From Syntrophaceae bacterium (GTDB lineage: Bacteria; Desulfobacterota; SM23-61): a stretch of 14,472 nt of DNA. The stretch is from NCBI GenBank assembly GCA_003154025.1, contig PMCE01000137.1:17863-32334 (forward strand), written 5' to 3'. This document shows positions 5,996 through 12,933 of this stretch, in pieces. A program made the position numbers and the translations under genes. Under the pieces are notes generated by a model. The model saw nothing but the letters and a program-made list of their open reading frames with translations, did no database searches and was not told the DNA's origin. Positions within the stretch are counted from its first letter, which is position 1. Every line of letters starts with the position of its first letter.

Positions 5996-7570
5996 TCAAG
6001 CTGTTTTCCTCGGAAGGCACTCCAGGAGGGGCAATAGCCTCTTCCCTTTCAGAGCCCGAATAAGGCCCAGCGCCTCCTCCTTGGTTTCAAATTCCTCGGC
6101 TTCAATCCGGTACCAGGTCTCCCGGGGGGATACCCGCCGGGAAACCACTTTCAATTTCTTCCCTCGCAAACTCGGTTCATCCTTATACCCACGAATCTCT
6201 TCTGCGCTCACGAAGGTTCCCAAGAGAATATGGTACCGGTTATCGGAGCCCCGACGGAGGAGGGACTCCTCGGTGATGTCGGGAATTTTGATCTTTTGCC
6301 CGGGAAAGATCAAATCCATGTCCATAATTTGAGGATTGGCTTCCAGCAGGATATCCAGGAGACTATTATTCAGGGCCGGAAAATATTGCTTGGCGACTAA
6401 AGAGAGGGTCCAGCCTTCCTTCACGACAATGAGGTCTTCTCCCCGTTTCGGCACGGATTGCTTTAGGGGAGGGGGGACCCCCTTTTCCGCTTCGATGACT
6501 TCTTCGGTCTTTCTGGCGGGTCCTTCTTTTGAAGGAAAGACTTCTTTGGTTACTTTCTGGGTCTCCTCAGCTTTCTTGGCGACCACTTCTTCCGCAGGGA
6601 GGCTCTTCTCTTTTCCTTTCCCGATCAGAGAATAAAAATTCCGGCCATAGAAGGAAAAAACTCCCAGGCAGATGATCAGGAGTGCCAGAATTCCCACCCA
6701 TTTATAATGGGCCCTTATTGAGGAAAATGCAGGAAGCAACGTTTCCTTTTTCGAAGATTTAAGATACCTGAAGTCCCGAATGGCCTGATCGGCAATTTTG
6801 GAATCGATGATGGAGCTGGAGTTGGTAAACCCGATCAAAAGAGCCCGGTCGCAGACCAGGTTGATCACCCGGGGAATCCCTCCGGAAAATTCCCAGATTC
6901 GATGAACCGCATCCGAGGTAAAGACTTCGGAGATGCTCTGCCCCACCAGCTTCAACCGGTGGCGGATGTATCCCCGTCCTTCCTCCCGAGTCAGCGGCCG
7001 GACCTGGCCGTGGATGGCGATTTTTTCTCTGTAAGGGCGCAGTCTTGGGGAGTCCAGGGTCTCCTCCAGCTCCGGCTGTCCCACCAGAAGGACCTGAAGC
7101 GCATTCGCCGCCGGAAATTCCAAGGTGGCCAGTCTGAGGACTTCTTCCAGCACCTTTTCATCCAAACTTTGTGCCTCATCGATGATCAGGGTCACGATTT
7201 CGTCGCGGTCCAGGCGCTCCTGGAGATACTGGGTAAACTGGAGGATGAGGGAGGGAACATCCGCCCCTTTTTCCCCCAAAGGAATCTCCAGTTCTTGGAA
7301 GATCGTTTGGAGCAGATTCCTGAAATCCAGCCGGGGGTTGAAGACAAACGCCGTCTTGATCTTCTCCGTCAGGTCCTTCAGCAGAGTATGAATCAAAATC
7401 GTCTTCCCGACCCCCACATCTCCGGTAATCAAAATGAGGCGTTTCCTCTCCTTGATCCCGGACATCATGGAAGACAGGGCTTTCCAATGGCTGATGGCCA
7501 GGTACAAGAACCTGGGATCAGGATTCAGGGTGAAAGGATCTTCGGAAAAGCGATAAAATTGCTTGTACAT
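5996..7570 (-). CDS. ExeA/GspA-type AAA ATPase fused to TM, LysM and SPOR-like domain
   Basis: From the ATG at 7570 the protein has 524 residues. It opens with MYKQFYRFSEDPFTLNPDPR, the standard start of ExeA/GspA-type ATPases of secretion and envelope systems, which is why I prefer it to a TTG at 7621 that would add 17 unrelated residues. Neither start has a clear ribosome site. The ATPase domain covers about 1-270, with Walker A GDVGVGKT (50-57), Walker B LIIDEAQ (128-134) and GGIPRVINLVCDRALL. A single membrane helix follows (WVGILALLIICLGVFSFYG, about 291-309), then a charged Lys/Glu/Pro linker, a LysM domain (about 380-430, VVKEGWTLSLVAKQYF to PGQKIKIP), and a C-terminal SPOR-like domain (about 445-518, RYHILLGTFVSAEE to WYRIEAEEFETKEEA). 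By family knowledge LysM and SPOR bind peptidoglycan, so the topology is cytosolic ATPase, one membrane crossing and periplasmic wall-binding tail. It may help assemble a secretin or other large complex through the wall. No secretion genes are adjacent. Confidence 0.88.
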   Translation of the reverse strand: MYKQFYRFSEDPFTLNPDPRFLYLAISHWKALSSMMSGIKERKRLILITGDVGVGKTILIHTLLKDLTEKIKTAFVFNPRLDFRNLLQTIFQELEIPLGEKGADVPSLILQFTQYLQERLDRDEIVTLIIDEAQSLDEKVLEEVLRLATLEFPAANALQVLLVGQPELEETLDSPRLRPYREKIAIHGQVRPLTREEGRGYIRHRLKLVGQSISEVFTSDAVHRIWEFSGGIPRVINLVCDRALLIGFTNSSSIIDSKIADQAIRDFRYLKSSKKETLLPAFSSIRAHYKWVGILALLIICLGVFSFYGRNFYSLIGKGKEKSLPAEEVVAKKAEETQKVTKEVFPSKEGPARKTEEVIEAEKGVPPPLKQSVPKRGEDLIVVKEGWTLSLVAKQYFPALNNSLLDILLEANPQIMDMDLIFPGQKIKIPDITEESLLRRGSDNRYHILLGTFVSAEEIRGYKDEPSLRGKKLKVVSRRVSPRETWYRIEAEEFETKEEALGLIRALKGKRLLPLLECLPRKTA

Positions 7571-7911
7571 ATCCGATCGATCGGCTCGAAATAAGGTCCG
7601 GGGAATTTGATCACGAGTCAACTATCGAGTTCGAAGCTTAACTTGATGCCAACAAATCCGAGAATTCAATCAAGATGAATTTTAAATTTACTCCATGTGC
7701 CTCTAAAATTCAAGCTCCCATGGATTTTCCCGGTTATTTGCCATTCGAGGGGTTTGGTGATATTTTTTCCCTCCGGTTTCTGACGGCGGAAGGATTTATC
7801 GGGTTGGAAAGATCAGCTTTATTTGGGTAAACGGAAAGACTGAAGGTTCCTGCCGGCTATTAGAAAGGCGCAACCCCGTTTCTGGTCCGGCCCTCGTGCA
7901 TTTGCCCCCCT
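7571..7911. other. Upstream region of the ATPase gene, AT-rich
   Basis: The 341 bases lie between the end of the methyltransferase gene and the ATPase start, both on the minus strand. The part nearest the ATPase is AT-rich and contains the possible promoter plus a 6-bp inverted repeat CTTGAT (7642-7647) / ATCAAG (7669-7674). The distal half shows no gene, tRNA or T-tailed hairpin. The length suggests that the ATPase is transcribed separately from the genes at 7912-12665. Confidence 0.5.
7685..7713 (-). promoter_or_regulatory. Possible sigma-70 promoter for the ATPase gene
   Basis: On the minus strand TTGAAT (7713-7708) is followed after 17 bases by TAAATT (7690-7685) in an AT-rich patch unlike the neighbouring coding DNA. 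Spacing is ideal; the -10 match is 4 of 6. Transcription would begin near 7678 and leave a leader of about 108 bases before the ATG at 7570. Assigned by eye only. Confidence 0.3.
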
Positions 7912-8625
7912 TTAACCCTGCGCACCTGCGCGATGCCGGTAACTCATGCAGAAACCGTCGTCCATCGTCACGCTCAGGATGACCGTGTCGAAATCGGGGT
8001 GCTTACGGATCATGTCCAGATAATCCCTCATGGAATCGGCCTGTCGGATGGCATTGTGTACCGCAAGAATCCCGCCGGGGGCCAGCTTCTGGGGGTAGAG
8101 CTTTTGAAAATAGTCCACCTGCCCCTCTTTGTCGGCATCGAGGAAAACGAAATCGAAAGGCCCCTGGAGGTTGGCCATCTCCGCGTGAGCATCTCCCTTG
8201 AGGCAAGTTACCCGCATCGATAGCCCGGCCTCATTCACGTGCCTGCGGGCCATGCTGTATCGCTCGGCATCCATTTCTACGGTGGTCAGGCGCCCGCCGG
8301 TCTCTTCCAAGCCCAGTCCCATCCAGATCGCCGAATACCCGTGGGAGGTCCCCAACTCGAGGACGTTCCTCGCCCGAGTGGCCTTCACCAGTAGATGGAG
8401 AAACTCGCCGTCCTTGCGGGGCACGCTCCAATAGCGGTAGCCTTTGGCTTCCATCTCATTGAGCAATCGCTGAAGCTGCGCCGGGCTGCGCCTGGCCGGC
8501 TGCGGGGCGACTTCCGCGGCGTCGGCCATTGCTAAGGGGAGATGGCCGGCCACGGCCACAAGACCCAACGCCCCCCCGACGGTCTGTAGAAACTCTCGAC
8601 GTTTGCATGGGTGCCTGGCTTTCAT
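7912..8625 (-). CDS. Tat-signal O-methyltransferase (COMT/class I SAM type)
   Basis: A 237-residue protein with the fold of small SAM-dependent O-methyltransferases (caffeoyl-CoA/catechol type, PF01596-like). Motif I is VLELGTSHGYSAIWM (88-102), followed by TTVEMD (114-119) and FVFLDADKEGQVDYF (159-173). The N-terminus reads KRREFLQTVGGALGLVAVAG (8-27), a twin-arginine pattern with hydrophobic core, ending in AMADAA, so export in folded form is predicted. Where metal-dependent relatives carry an Asp-Asn pair after the GG turn (GG...VDN), this protein has His190-Asn191 in GGILAVHNAI. The ATG at 8625 is chosen for the AGGAG at 8631-8635; a longer frame to 8904 would overlap the flavodiiron gene and add 93 low-complexity residues. 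It follows that gene by 119 bases on the same strand. The substrate is unknown. Confidence 0.85.
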   Translation of the reverse strand: MKARHPCKRREFLQTVGGALGLVAVAGHLPLAMADAAEVAPQPARRSPAQLQRLLNEMEAKGYRYWSVPRKDGEFLHLLVKATRARNVLELGTSHGYSAIWMGLGLEETGGRLTTVEMDAERYSMARRHVNEAGLSMRVTCLKGDAHAEMANLQGPFDFVFLDADKEGQVDYFQKLYPQKLAPGGILAVHNAIRQADSMRDYLDMIRKHPDFDTVILSVTMDDGFCMSYRHRAGAQG

Positions 8626-8630
8626 CGGCT

Positions 8631-8635
8631 CTCCT
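8631..8635 (-). promoter_or_regulatory. Ribosome-binding site fixing the O-methyltransferase start
   Basis: The minus strand reads GGGAGAGGAGAGCCG immediately before ATG, placing AGGAG five bases upstream of the start at 8625. This excludes the much longer open frame that reaches back to 8904 inside the flavodiiron gene, and puts the twin-arginine motif nine residues from the start, as expected for a signal peptide. Confidence 0.75.
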
Positions 8636-8744
8636 CTCCCCGGCTTCCGGAAGGGCCGGTTCGTTCGCCAAAGAAAAGATGCCCGTGTCCGGGAAAAAAG
8701 GTCCCCGGGATGGCCATCGGGTCTCCTGAGAGGGCCCCAGGGAG

Positions 8745-9929
8745 CTATTCGGCTAATGCTTGGGCGACCTTTTGGCCTAAGGCGCGGCAGGCCTCCAAGG
8801 CCTCCCGGTCGGGGACGTATTGGATTCGAAGCCCCGGGTCCACGAGCCGAAATTTCATCTCCTCCAGTTCCTGGCTGATCAATTTCACGGCCTCCCCGCT
8901 CCACCCGTAGGAGCCGAAGGCGGCGGCGATCTTATTCTGGGGCTTCAGACCCTTCAGGTAACAGAGGAAGTCGGCAACCGTGGGGAAAAGCCCGTTGTTC
9001 AGGGTGGGAGATCCCACCAGGACCGCTCCCGCATCCAGAACTTCGGTCATCACGTCGCTCCGGTGGGTCGTCCGCAGGTGCATGGGACGGGCGTCCACCC
9101 CTTTCCCGCCCAGAACGGCGGCAATCTCCTCGGCCATCGTCTGAGTGCTGTGCCACATGCTGTCGTAGATCACCAGGGCCTTCTTTTTGGGCCTCTGCTG
9201 CGCCCATTCGACGTAGGCCTGGAGGATCTTCCCCGGGTCCTTCCGCCACATGATTCCATGGTCCGGGCAGATCATCCTGATTTTCAACCCCATGCGGGTG
9301 ACCTTCTCCACCAGCTTGAGAATCAGGGGAGAGTACAGGAGGAGGATGTTGGCAAAGTACTTCCGGGCATGGGGCATGATCGCTTCCCCAATCTGGTCGT
9401 CAAATCTTTCCAGCCCGGCATAGTGCTGGCCGAAGGCGTCGCTGGAGAAGAGGATCTGTTCTTCGGGGAGGTAGGTAAACATGCTGTCCGGCCAGTGGAG
9501 CATGCGGGTTTCCAGAAACGTAAGGGTCCTCCGGCCCAGCTTCATTTCTTCCCCTTCATTCACCGGTATGAGGTTCAGGGGCCCGCGAAAATGGCGGCTG
9601 AGGTTCTGGGCTCCCATTTTCGAGCAGTAGACCGGCTTATCGCTCCCGATCACGTGCATCAGCCATTCCAGGCTGCCGGAATGATCCAATTCCGTATGGT
9701 TGCTGATCACGCAGTCGATCTTCTTCGGGTCCACGATCTCCCGGATTAGATCCATCCACTCGGGGAAAAAATCCTTTTTCACCGTGTCGATGAGGACCGT
9801 TTTCTCGTCCTTGATCAAGTAGGCGTTGTAGGTGGTTCCCTGGTAGGTGGAATATCCGTGGAAGTCACGGATGTTCCAGTCGACGGCCCCGACCCAGTAG
9901 GTATCCTTGGCTATCTCTAAAGGCTTCAT
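8745..9929 (-). CDS. fprA: A-type flavodiiron protein (FprA / rubredoxin:oxygen oxidoreductase)
   Basis: A 394-residue cytoplasmic protein with an N-terminal metallo-beta-lactamase-like diiron domain (about 1-245) and a C-terminal flavodoxin domain (about 250-394). The diiron ligands appear with family spacing: His78-x-Glu80-x-Asp82-His83, His145 in MLHWPDS, Asp164 in LFSSDAFGQ, and His224 in CPDHGIMW. The FMN phosphate loop is IYDSMWHSTQTMA (254-266), and GSPTLNNGLFP and GSYGWSGEA also fit. Such enzymes reduce oxygen to water, or nitric oxide to nitrous oxide, with electrons from rubredoxin or reduced F420 depending on host, protecting anaerobes. It has no fused rubredoxin or flavin reductase domain (A class). 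GGAGG a few bases before the ATG supports the start. It follows the oxidoreductase genes after a 112-base gap with an inverted repeat, so it could share their transcript and protect that oxygen-sensitive enzyme. Confidence 0.93.
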   Translation of the reverse strand: MKPLEIAKDTYWVGAVDWNIRDFHGYSTYQGTTYNAYLIKDEKTVLIDTVKKDFFPEWMDLIREIVDPKKIDCVISNHTELDHSGSLEWLMHVIGSDKPVYCSKMGAQNLSRHFRGPLNLIPVNEGEEMKLGRRTLTFLETRMLHWPDSMFTYLPEEQILFSSDAFGQHYAGLERFDDQIGEAIMPHARKYFANILLLYSPLILKLVEKVTRMGLKIRMICPDHGIMWRKDPGKILQAYVEWAQQRPKKKALVIYDSMWHSTQTMAEEIAAVLGGKGVDARPMHLRTTHRSDVMTEVLDAGAVLVGSPTLNNGLFPTVADFLCYLKGLKPQNKIAAAFGSYGWSGEAVKLISQELEEMKFRLVDPGLRIQYVPDREALEACRALGQKVAQALAE

Positions 9930-9945
9930 CCTTTCCTCCCCGCTC

Positions 9946-10039
9946 CTAAGGGTTCGAGGATTCGAGGATCCAAGGGAAGGAAAAATGATGGATTGAACAA
10001 CTCCCTGGACCCCTTGAATCCCGGAACCCTTGGATCCTC
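9946..10039. repeat. Inverted-repeat element between oxidoreductase beta and flavodiiron genes
   Basis: GAGGATCCAAGGG (9964-9976) and CCCTTGGATCCTC (10027-10039) are a perfect 13-bp inverted pair separated by 50 bases. Just outside the left arm the 8-mer TTCGAGGA is tandemly repeated (9953-9960, 9961-9968). Both sides also contain imperfect inverted copies of AAGGGTTC..GGATTC.AGG, so the unit is larger than the 13-bp arms. It nearly fills the 112-base gap and begins just before the end of the beta gene on the transcript side. It could fold in mRNA as an attenuator or processing site, or be a dispersed repeat. No T-run follows. Confidence 0.7.
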
Positions 10040-10041
10040 TA

Positions 10042-10893
10042 TTATTGATAGGCTTTTAAAATTTCATTCAACATATTCCGGTCCACCCCTTTCCCCACCA
10101 GGGGACCTTCCTTGAGGGCTGGAATGTGGGATTCGAAGGGAGGCCGGTCATTCCGGTAGAGAAGCCCCACCGGAATGGTATCGCCCCACTCTTCGGCCGC
10201 CTTGATAGCCGCGTTCCAGTCGGTGGGGTCGTAATCGGACGGCAGTTCTTGACAGCGGGATTTGTACCAGCTGAAGGTATTCACCTTGTTGAAAGAGACA
10301 CAGGGCTGAAGGATATCGACCAGGGAAAATCCCCTGTGGGCCAGGGCCTTTTGAATGACCACGGCAAGATGGTCGTCCATCCCCGAGAAGGCCCGGGCCA
10401 CAAACCCGGCCCGCATGGCCACGGCAACGGCCACGGGATTGAAAGAAGCCGATGCGACCCCTCCCGGCTGCGCCTTGGTGATAAAGCCGGGCTCCGAAGT
10501 GGGGCTGGGCTGGCCTTTGGTGAGGGCATACACCTGATTGTCATGGACCAGGACGGTGACATCCAAATTGCGCCGGATGGCCGCGAGGAAGTGATTCCCC
10601 CCTTCCCCATAGGTACACCCATCCCCGCTCTCCACGATGACGGTCATCTTCGGGTTGGCCAATTTGACCCCCGTGGCCACGGGAAGCGAACGGCCGTGCA
10701 GGCCGTCGAAGTGGTTCACGTTCAGATAGTGAGGGGCTTTCGCCGCCTGTCCGATCCCGGAGACGAAGATGACGTCCCGGGGCCTCAGCCCGCTGGCCAC
10801 CAGGCCCTGTTTCACGGCCTTCAAAATCGAGAAATTCCCGCACCCCGGGCACCAGGCCGCCTCGTACTCTCCATAATCTTTCAGGGTCACCAT
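10042..10893 (-). CDS. korB: 2-oxoacid:ferredoxin oxidoreductase, beta subunit (KorB type)
   Basis: A 283-residue thiamine-diphosphate subunit of a 2-oxoacid:ferredoxin oxidoreductase, which oxidatively decarboxylates a 2-oxoacid to its acyl-CoA and reduces ferredoxin, or runs in reverse for CO2 fixation. Marks are WCPGCGNF (14-21, two cluster cysteines), VSGIGQAAKAPHY (44-56), GLHGRSLPVATGVKLANP (64-81), the thiamine site GDGCTYGEGGNHF (90-102) to HDNQVYALTKGQPSPTS (117-133), and Cys198 in ILQPCVSFN. The position usually Cys in SGIGCSS of pyruvate-type enzymes is Gln49 here, as I recall for many KorB-type proteins. GGAGG lies six bases before the ATG. It follows the alpha subunit gene by 95 bases. 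KorAB (2-oxoglutarate) is the nearest assignment; other 2-oxoacids cannot be excluded. No ferredoxin-like delta subunit is in the window. Confidence 0.9.
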   Translation of the reverse strand: MVTLKDYGEYEAAWCPGCGNFSILKAVKQGLVASGLRPRDVIFVSGIGQAAKAPHYLNVNHFDGLHGRSLPVATGVKLANPKMTVIVESGDGCTYGEGGNHFLAAIRRNLDVTVLVHDNQVYALTKGQPSPTSEPGFITKAQPGGVASASFNPVAVAVAMRAGFVARAFSGMDDHLAVVIQKALAHRGFSLVDILQPCVSFNKVNTFSWYKSRCQELPSDYDPTDWNAAIKAAEEWGDTIPVGLLYRNDRPPFESHIPALKEGPLVGKGVDRNMLNEILKAYQ

Positions 10894-10910
10894 GGATGGC
10901 CTCCATATGC

Positions 10911-10953
10911 GGGGCGATTGATGGATCGCCCCGATGGGTTCGTCAATCGCCCC
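10911..10953. repeat. Palindromic repeat copy 2 with two overlapping hairpins
   Basis: GGGGCGAT (10911-10918) pairs with ATCGCCCC (10925-10932) across six bases, forming the same 22-base unit as at 5698-5719 (19 of 22 identical). The same left arm extended, GGGGCGATTGA (10911-10921), also pairs perfectly with TCAATCGCCCC (10943-10953). The two hairpins cannot form together. They lie in the gap between the alpha and beta oxidoreductase genes, so they would be in the shared mRNA just upstream of the beta ribosome site. Confidence 0.7.
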
Positions 10954-10961
10954 CCGTAAAG

Positions 10962-10978
10962 GCGGGTTTCAAACCCGC
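10962..10978. repeat. 17-bp perfect palindrome next to the repeat
   Basis: GCGGGTTTCAAACCCGC is a perfect odd-length palindrome, about 10 bases before the TGA of the alpha gene on the other side of the gap. Together with the element at 10911-10953 it makes up most of the intergenic space. It may be an end or partner module of the same dispersed repeat, or a hairpin at the end of the alpha reading frame. Confidence 0.65.
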
Positions 10979-10988
10979 AACTACCGGG

Positions 10989-12665
10989 TCACTTCATTTC
11001 GCGAAGAATATACTCCGGCGTAATGGGCAGGCCGTCGTACCGGCTGACCCGCCTCTTGATTTCAAACCCGCTCTCCTGCCGGATCAACCTGGCCAGCTGT
11101 CCGGTGGCATTTCCTTCCACGGCAACGACCTGGCGGGCCTCCTGGAGGGCGGAGAGGAATTGTTCCGGGGCCAAGGGCCAAACCTGCGGGAAATAGAGAG
11201 TAGCCGCCTTCTTGCCGGCGGCGCGGATCCGGGCCGCCGCTTCCAGAACCGACCCCTTGCTGGACCCCCAGGTGACCAGAAGGATCTCCGGATTCCGGTC
11301 TCCCTTCAGCTCCGGCGACAGGGCCTCCAGGCGTATTCCCTCCATCTTTTTCAGCCGCTTCTCGACCATCTGCCGGCGGACCGTAAGGTCTTCGGTCAAG
11401 TGGCCGTCCTCCGTATGCTCGTCGCTTCCAGCCACCACCAAATGTTCGCTCAAACCCGGCAGAAGACGCGGTGAGATCCCGTTCTCCGTAAGGGCAAACC
11501 GACGGTAGGGCTGGGAAGAGGGGACCTCATTCACCAGAGTCTGAACCGCAGGCAAGTTTTCCACATCGAAGGGACGTACGGAACGATAGGAATCGGAGAG
11601 GAACTGGTCGGTCAGGATGAAGACGGGGATTTGGTATTTTTCCGCCAGGAGGAACGCCTTGCGGGTCAGCTCGAAACATTCCTCCATTGTCCCGGGAGCG
11701 AAGATCGCCCGGGGGAATTCCCCGTGGCCGGCGTAGAGCACGAAATGGAGGTCGGCCTGCTCCGTACGGGTGGGCAGTCCCGTTGCCGGCCCCGGACGCT
11801 GGGCCACCGCGATCACGACGGGGGTTTCGGTCATCCCCGCCAGGCTCACCCCTTCGACCATGAGGGCGAATCCCCCTCCCGAGGTTCCCACCATGCTCGG
11901 CGCCCCGGCGTAGGAAGCCCCGAGGGCCATGTTGACGGCGGCAATCTCGTCCTCGGCCTGTTCCACGACCAACCCCATCTTGCCGGCATACTTTGCCAGG
12001 GTCTGGCCGATGGAGGTGGATGGGCTCATGGGGTAGAAGGAGTAGAATTTCACGCCTGCGGACAGGGCGCCCATGGCGATGGCTTCATTCCCCTGCATCG
12101 TCATTCGTTGGGAGGGGGTGGAGAGGGGGGGAAGTTTGCCGTCAAAGGGGGCCTGGGAAGAGGTCCAACGGAAAGCGTCCTGTAAGACTTTGCGGTTCGC
12201 TTCTACGACCCCGGCGGCCTTCTCCCCGAAATAGTCTTCCAGAGTCCGGCCGACGATCTCCTCCTTCACCCCGATGAGGCCGGACACGACTCCCAGGGCG
12301 GCGATGTTGGAGAATTGATCGGATGCCAGATGGCCGTAAGGGACCTTCAAACAGACCTTTTCCTCCCGACCGCAGCCCTGGTCGGCCACGATCCGCCCCC
12401 TGGAAGACAGTTCCCTTTCATGCAGGGCCAGCGTGGCGTCATCCAGGGCAACCAGGAGGTCCACCGACTCCTGGGGAGCAAGAATCTCTTCCGCGCTCAC
12501 CCGGATGGCGAAGGTATTGTGGCCGCCGCGGATTCGCGACATGTAACTCTGGGTGACGACGATATGGTAGCCGCTTCTCACCAGGCTTTTGGCCAGGATC
12601 TCTCCCACGGTGACCAACCCTTGGCCAGCTTCCCCCCCGATCAGAATATTGACGGCCTTTTCCAT
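10989..12665 (-). CDS. korA: 2-oxoacid:ferredoxin oxidoreductase, fused gamma-alpha subunit (KorA type)
   Basis: A 558-residue protein in which the gamma (CoA-handling) domain is joined to the alpha (thiamine pyrimidine-binding) domain, the usual KorA layout. The gamma domain (about 1-180) shows GGEAGQGLVTVGEILAKSL (10-28) and SYMSRIRGGHNTFAIRVS (40-57). The alpha domain starts near 188 with MTMQGNEAIAMGALSAGVKF, followed by the substrate-site motif YPMSPSTSIG (211-220), QAEDEIAAVNMALGASYAG (236-254), TSGGGFALMVEG (261-272) and QRPGPATGLPTRTEQAD (289-305). The C-terminal part is the expected transketolase C-like domain. The ATG has GGAGGA nine bases upstream. It is the first gene of a probable korA-korB(-fprA-methyltransferase) run on the minus strand. 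The enzyme is a cytoplasmic, oxygen-sensitive iron-sulfur complex with KorB. Confidence 0.92.
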   Translation of the reverse strand: MEKAVNILIGGEAGQGLVTVGEILAKSLVRSGYHIVVTQSYMSRIRGGHNTFAIRVSAEEILAPQESVDLLVALDDATLALHERELSSRGRIVADQGCGREEKVCLKVPYGHLASDQFSNIAALGVVSGLIGVKEEIVGRTLEDYFGEKAAGVVEANRKVLQDAFRWTSSQAPFDGKLPPLSTPSQRMTMQGNEAIAMGALSAGVKFYSFYPMSPSTSIGQTLAKYAGKMGLVVEQAEDEIAAVNMALGASYAGAPSMVGTSGGGFALMVEGVSLAGMTETPVVIAVAQRPGPATGLPTRTEQADLHFVLYAGHGEFPRAIFAPGTMEECFELTRKAFLLAEKYQIPVFILTDQFLSDSYRSVRPFDVENLPAVQTLVNEVPSSQPYRRFALTENGISPRLLPGLSEHLVVAGSDEHTEDGHLTEDLTVRRQMVEKRLKKMEGIRLEALSPELKGDRNPEILLVTWGSSKGSVLEAAARIRAAGKKAATLYFPQVWPLAPEQFLSALQEARQVVAVEGNATGQLARLIRQESGFEIKRRVSRYDGLPITPEYILREMK

Positions 12666-12850
12666 TCTTCTTCCTCCGGGAACTGAATATACGGCCCATC
12701 TCTCAGGCTAACCCATCCCAAAACAATTCATGATACTTTAAAATCATATCGAGGGAAATGGGGTAAATTCCGTATTTTTGATTGGGGGCGGGAAATTTCC
12801 TCAAGGGGGAAGGATCGGAGGGATGGACCACCGAAAGAGATTCCGAGGAC
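12666..12850. promoter_or_regulatory. Upstream region of the oxidoreductase operon
   Basis: This AT-richer stretch separates the korA start from the terminator of the preceding transcript, so a promoter reading the minus strand is expected. The best -10-like hexamers on that strand are TATCAT and TATGAT near 12730-12750, each 5 of 6, but neither has a good -35 partner at the right distance. No operator palindrome or sigma-54 element was recognised. Confidence 0.3.
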
Positions 12851-12894
12851 AAAAAAAGAGGGCCGGGAAAGCGAAACAACCTTCCTCGACCCTC
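12851..12894 (-). terminator. Rho-independent terminator after the WG-repeat gene
   Basis: On the minus strand a hairpin begins with GAGGG at 12894 and closes with CCCTC at 12858. The stem is about 14 pairs with one mismatch and two G-T pairs, and seven T residues follow at once (the A7 at 12851-12857). It lies about 40 bases beyond the TAG/TAA-side end of the WG-repeat gene at 12934, so it ends the barrel-lipoprotein transcript before the oxidoreductase genes. This implies that korA has its own promoter in 12666-12850. Confidence 0.8.
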
Positions 12895-12933
12895 TTCGAT
12901 ATTGGCTGCCGAAAGGGGATGGACGACCGGCGC

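Noticed and set aside
5996..7621. Longer version of the ATPase starting at TTG 7621
   Set aside because: The extra 17 residues are not part of the family start; MYKQFYRFSEDPF at 7570 matches the usual N-terminus.
7912..8904. Longer version of the O-methyltransferase starting at 8904
   Set aside because: It would overlap the flavodiiron gene by 160 bases and add 93 Arg/Gly/Pro-rich residues. The ATG at 8625 has AGGAG upstream and puts the twin-arginine motif in the proper place.
8820..9749. A 309-codon plus-strand frame antisense to the flavodiiron gene
   Set aside because: Low-complexity shadow composition with no family motif; the opposite strand has all diiron ligands and a ribosome site.
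9946..10039. tRNA-like GGTTCGAGG words in the korB-fprA gap
   Set aside because: The T-loop-like word has no acceptor, D or anticodon stem around it; the gap is explained by inverted repeats.
10126..10959. A 277-codon plus-strand frame antisense to the beta subunit gene
   Set aside because: Gly/His/Pro/Arg-rich shadow of a clear KorB-type gene, without ribosome site.
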